Shown piece after piece: positions 4,647 through 6,530 of a stretch of DNA of 6,530 nucleotides; within the stretch, counting starts at the first letter, position 1; the number at the start of each line of letters is the position of its first letter. The notes below the pieces were generated by a model, which worked only from the letters and a program-made list of their open reading frames with translations, was not told the DNA's origin and searched no databases. The position numbers were made by a program, and so were the translations under genes. The stretch comes from Spirochaetales bacterium (GTDB taxonomy: Bacteria; Spirochaetota; Spirochaetia; Treponematales; UBA12059), in assembly GCA_004525355.1 (NCBI GenBank), contig SPCK01000126.1:1-6530 (forward strand), read 5' to 3'.

Positions 4647-6530
4647 CTAAAACCCATCATGGGCTGTCCTGGAAATGATCTCATCCTGGTGCCGCTCGTC
4701 CAGGTCGACGAAATAGTCCGAATATCCCGCGACTCTCACCAGAAGGTCCCGGTAATCCTCGGGCCTGGCCTTCGCGGCTCTGAGGGTGGCTTCGTCCACC
4801 ACGTTGAATTGAACGTGATGACCGCCCTGGGCGAAATAACCCCGCACGAGGGCCGCGAGTTTCCTGGGTCCCTGATCTCCGACCAAGGCGCCGGGAGTGA
4901 AGCGCTGGTTGAGGAGAGTGCCTCCGCTTCGTGCCTGGTCCAGTCTGGCCAGGCTGCGCATCGCTGCGGTGGGGCCGTTCCTGTCACAGCCCTGCCCCGG
5001 GCTCGTGCCGTCTGAAAGAGGCTCGCCAGCGCGCCTGCCGTCGGGAGTGGCCGCGGTCTTGCCTCCGAAATACACATGGCAGGTCGTGGACAGGAAATCG
5101 GCATGATAGATTCCGCCGCGCCAGGATTGTCTTCCTTCGATGGCCGAGATGAAGCTTTCATAGACCCGGACCGCCAACGCGTCGGCCTGTTCGTCATCAT
5201 TCCCGAAGAGGGGCGTCCTGTTCCTGGACAGAGCGCGCAGGAGGGCTACCCGGGGCTGATTTTCATCCCAGTCACTGCGTAGCGCCTCGAGCAGTTCGGA
5301 CATCACCGCGTTCTTCGTATCGAACAACTGGGTCTTGATGACTGAGAAGGAATTGCTCAACGTGCCCAGCCCGACGCATTGGATGTAATCCGTGTTGTAG
5401 TGCGCGCCGCCCCGATAATAGTCGCGGCCGTTCTTGATGCAGTCCGCGATGTAGAGCGACAGGAAAGGCGCTGGCATACTCTGGCCGTAGAGTCGCGCAA
5501 GCTCGTTGTCGATACGCACTTTCCAATCCAGGGTGTAGTCGAGCTGCGCCTCCCATGCCGCGTACAGTTCGTCGAAACTCGAGAACTCCGCGGCCTCGCC
5601 CGTGGCAGGCCCCAGGCGCTTACCGCTCTGCGGATCGACGCCGTTGTTGAGCGCCAGGTCCAGGAGCTTGGGGCCGTTGAGGTAACCGTGGAGCAGATAG
5701 GCTTCCTTGCCGAAACAGCCGGTTTCCACGCAGCCGCTGGTGCCGCCCCCCCGGGCGTCGACGAGGGACTTGCCCATGCCCAGCTGTGCCTGGATTATCT
5801 CATCAGCATTGAAAAAGGAGGGGTACCCCGCCCCGTTGCGAGCCACCCGTGCCGCGGCCTCCACGAACTTTCCGGGAGTACGGCTGGATATCTGAAGGTT
5901 GGCCTGGGGTTGCAACAGCCGCAGCTCGTCCAGTACTTCCAGGATGACGAGGGTCAGTTCGCTCGAGCCGTCGCTGCCATCGGGTTTGAGTCCGCCGAGG
6001 TTGATGTTGGTAAAATCGTTGTACGTACCGGATTCCGCCGCGGTGACGCCCACCTTGGGCGGCGCAGGGGTGTTGTTCACCTTTATCCAGAAGGCGCAGA
6101 GTAGCTCCTTGGCCGTTTCTCTGGTCAAACGCCCTTCCCGCAGGTCCCGTTCGTAGAACGACGCGAGATGCTGATCGAAATGGCCCGGGCTCATCGAGTC
6201 CCAGCCGTTCAACTCGGTGATGGTACCCAGATGCACGAACCAGTACGCCTGTACCGCCTCCCGGAACGTCCGGGGCGCCTCCGCGGGAACCCTGCGGCAG
6301 GTCTCGGCTATGGCGAGGAGTTCGGCCTTGCCGGACCCGTCAGGTTCCTCCGCTGCCCTGGCCTCTGCCAATTCGGCATGGCGTTCGGAAAAACGCATGG
6401 CCGCGTCACAGCAAATCGCCATGGCCTCCAGCTCCGCCCGCCCGTCGGCGTCGTCCAGGGTGGACAGGGCGGCCTGGACTTCGGCCTTGATTGCCCGCAA
6501 TCCCTTGGCGTACAGGAGGCCGTCCAGTGC
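4647..6530 (-). CDS. hypD: Glycyl radical enzyme, probable trans-4-hydroxy-L-proline dehydratase (5' end outside window)
   Basis: The gene runs open for 627 residues to the right edge. TTG 6500 is internal, since the frame upstream (LLYAKGLRAIKAEV) continues a family-typical helix. Full members are near 790 residues, so about 165 are missing. Numbering from the first visible codon: catalytic thiyl cysteine C267 and acid E269 in SGCVETG; glycyl radical G602 in RVAGYSDYF, 25 residues from the end. A single cysteine followed by V-E separates it from pyruvate formate-lyase (CC) and marks the dehydratase-like branch. D111 (NGWDS), S167, D172 and F173 (NDFTN), Y283 (HGY) and T482 coincide with pocket residues I recall for the Clostridioides difficile HypD structure, with one small length shift. 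HypD dehydrates hydroxyproline to pyrroline-5-carboxylate, which a reductase turns into proline. A radical-SAM activase is required and is not in the window. Another dehydratase of this branch is the main alternative. Confidence 0.85.
   Translation of the reverse strand, partial: ALDGLLYAKGLRAIKAEVQAALSTLDDADGRAELEAMAICCDAAMRFSERHAELAEARAAEEPDGSGKAELLAIAETCRRVPAEAPRTFREAVQAYWFVHLGTITELNGWDSMSPGHFDQHLASFYERDLREGRLTRETAKELLCAFWIKVNNTPAPPKVGVTAAESGTYNDFTNINLGGLKPDGSDGSSELTLVILEVLDELRLLQPQANLQISSRTPGKFVEAAARVARNGAGYPSFFNADEIIQAQLGMGKSLVDARGGGTSGCVETGCFGKEAYLLHGYLNGPKLLDLALNNGVDPQSGKRLGPATGEAAEFSSFDELYAAWEAQLDYTLDWKVRIDNELARLYGQSMPAPFLSLYIADCIKNGRDYYRGGAHYNTDYIQCVGLGTLSNSFSVIKTQLFDTKNAVMSELLEALRSDWDENQPRVALLRALSRNRTPLFGNDDEQADALAVRVYESFISAIEGRQSWRGGIYHADFLSTTCHVYFGGKTAATPDGRRAGEPLSDGTSPGQGCDRNGPTAAMRSLARLDQARSGGTLLNQRFTPGALVGDQGPRKLAALVRGYFAQGGHHVQFNVVDEATLRAAKARPEDYRDLLVRVAGYSDYFVDLDERHQDEIISRTAHDGF

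Noticed and set aside
4581..5015. Plus-strand open frame starting in the structured gap
   Set aside because: It would begin inside the palindromic element and run antisense through the glycyl radical domain. There is no ribosome site or domain.
5379..6104. Plus-strand 241-codon open frame
   Set aside because: It is antisense to the well-conserved core of the glycyl radical enzyme, has no recognisable domain, and has no convincing ribosome site.
6498..6500. TTG as the start of the glycyl radical enzyme
   Set aside because: The frame is open upstream to the window edge with family-like residues, and about 165 N-terminal residues would be missing if translation began here.
1..6530. tRNA, rRNA, CRISPR arrays, phage or defence genes
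   Set aside because: I looked on both strands and saw no cloverleaf-type sequence, no regularly spaced repeats, and no integrase, transposase, nuclease or toxin-antitoxin motifs.

Overview
The window is a GC-rich (roughly 60% by eye), densely packed bacterial segment with six protein genes and no RNA genes or CRISPR arrays. A periplasmic-type secreted protein, a sigma factor with a membrane partner, and an oxygen-sensitive glycyl radical enzyme point to a Gram-negative-type bacterium with an anaerobic or facultative lifestyle. I cannot place the phylum from this sequence.

Layout, left to right. Positions 1-1254 (minus) hold an ABC-2-type permease cut by the left edge. It overlaps its ATPase (1251-1994, minus) by four bases (ATGA). 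A 170-base gap with a candidate promoter follows. Next is a tight three-gene minus-strand cassette: a secreted Spy/CpxP/CnrX-like helical protein (3168-3692), an ECF sigma factor (2566-3171) and a small single-pass membrane protein (2165-2569). They are joined by GTGA and ATGA stop/start overlaps. This has the parts of a CnrX-CnrH-CnrY type envelope or metal signalling module (sensor, sigma factor, anti-sigma factor). The order here is sensor first and anti-sigma last, and the metal ligands are not evident. The ABC exporter lies directly downstream in the same orientation and is a plausible output, but this is inference.

A 105-base divergent region with an inverted repeat separates the cassette from a plus-strand TtcA-family tRNA-thiolation-type PP-loop protein (3798-4517). 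That gene converges on a glycyl radical enzyme (4647-6530, minus, N-terminus beyond the right edge). Its active-site motifs best fit trans-4-hydroxy-L-proline dehydratase (HypD). The 129 bases between these two convergent stops are almost entirely inverted repeats and look like a small repeat or MITE/REP-like element, possibly doubling as a terminator.

The most interesting items are the reordered CnrXHY-like cassette, with an unusual anti-sigma candidate and a sensor nearly free of histidine, and the structured element between ttcA and the glycyl radical enzyme.
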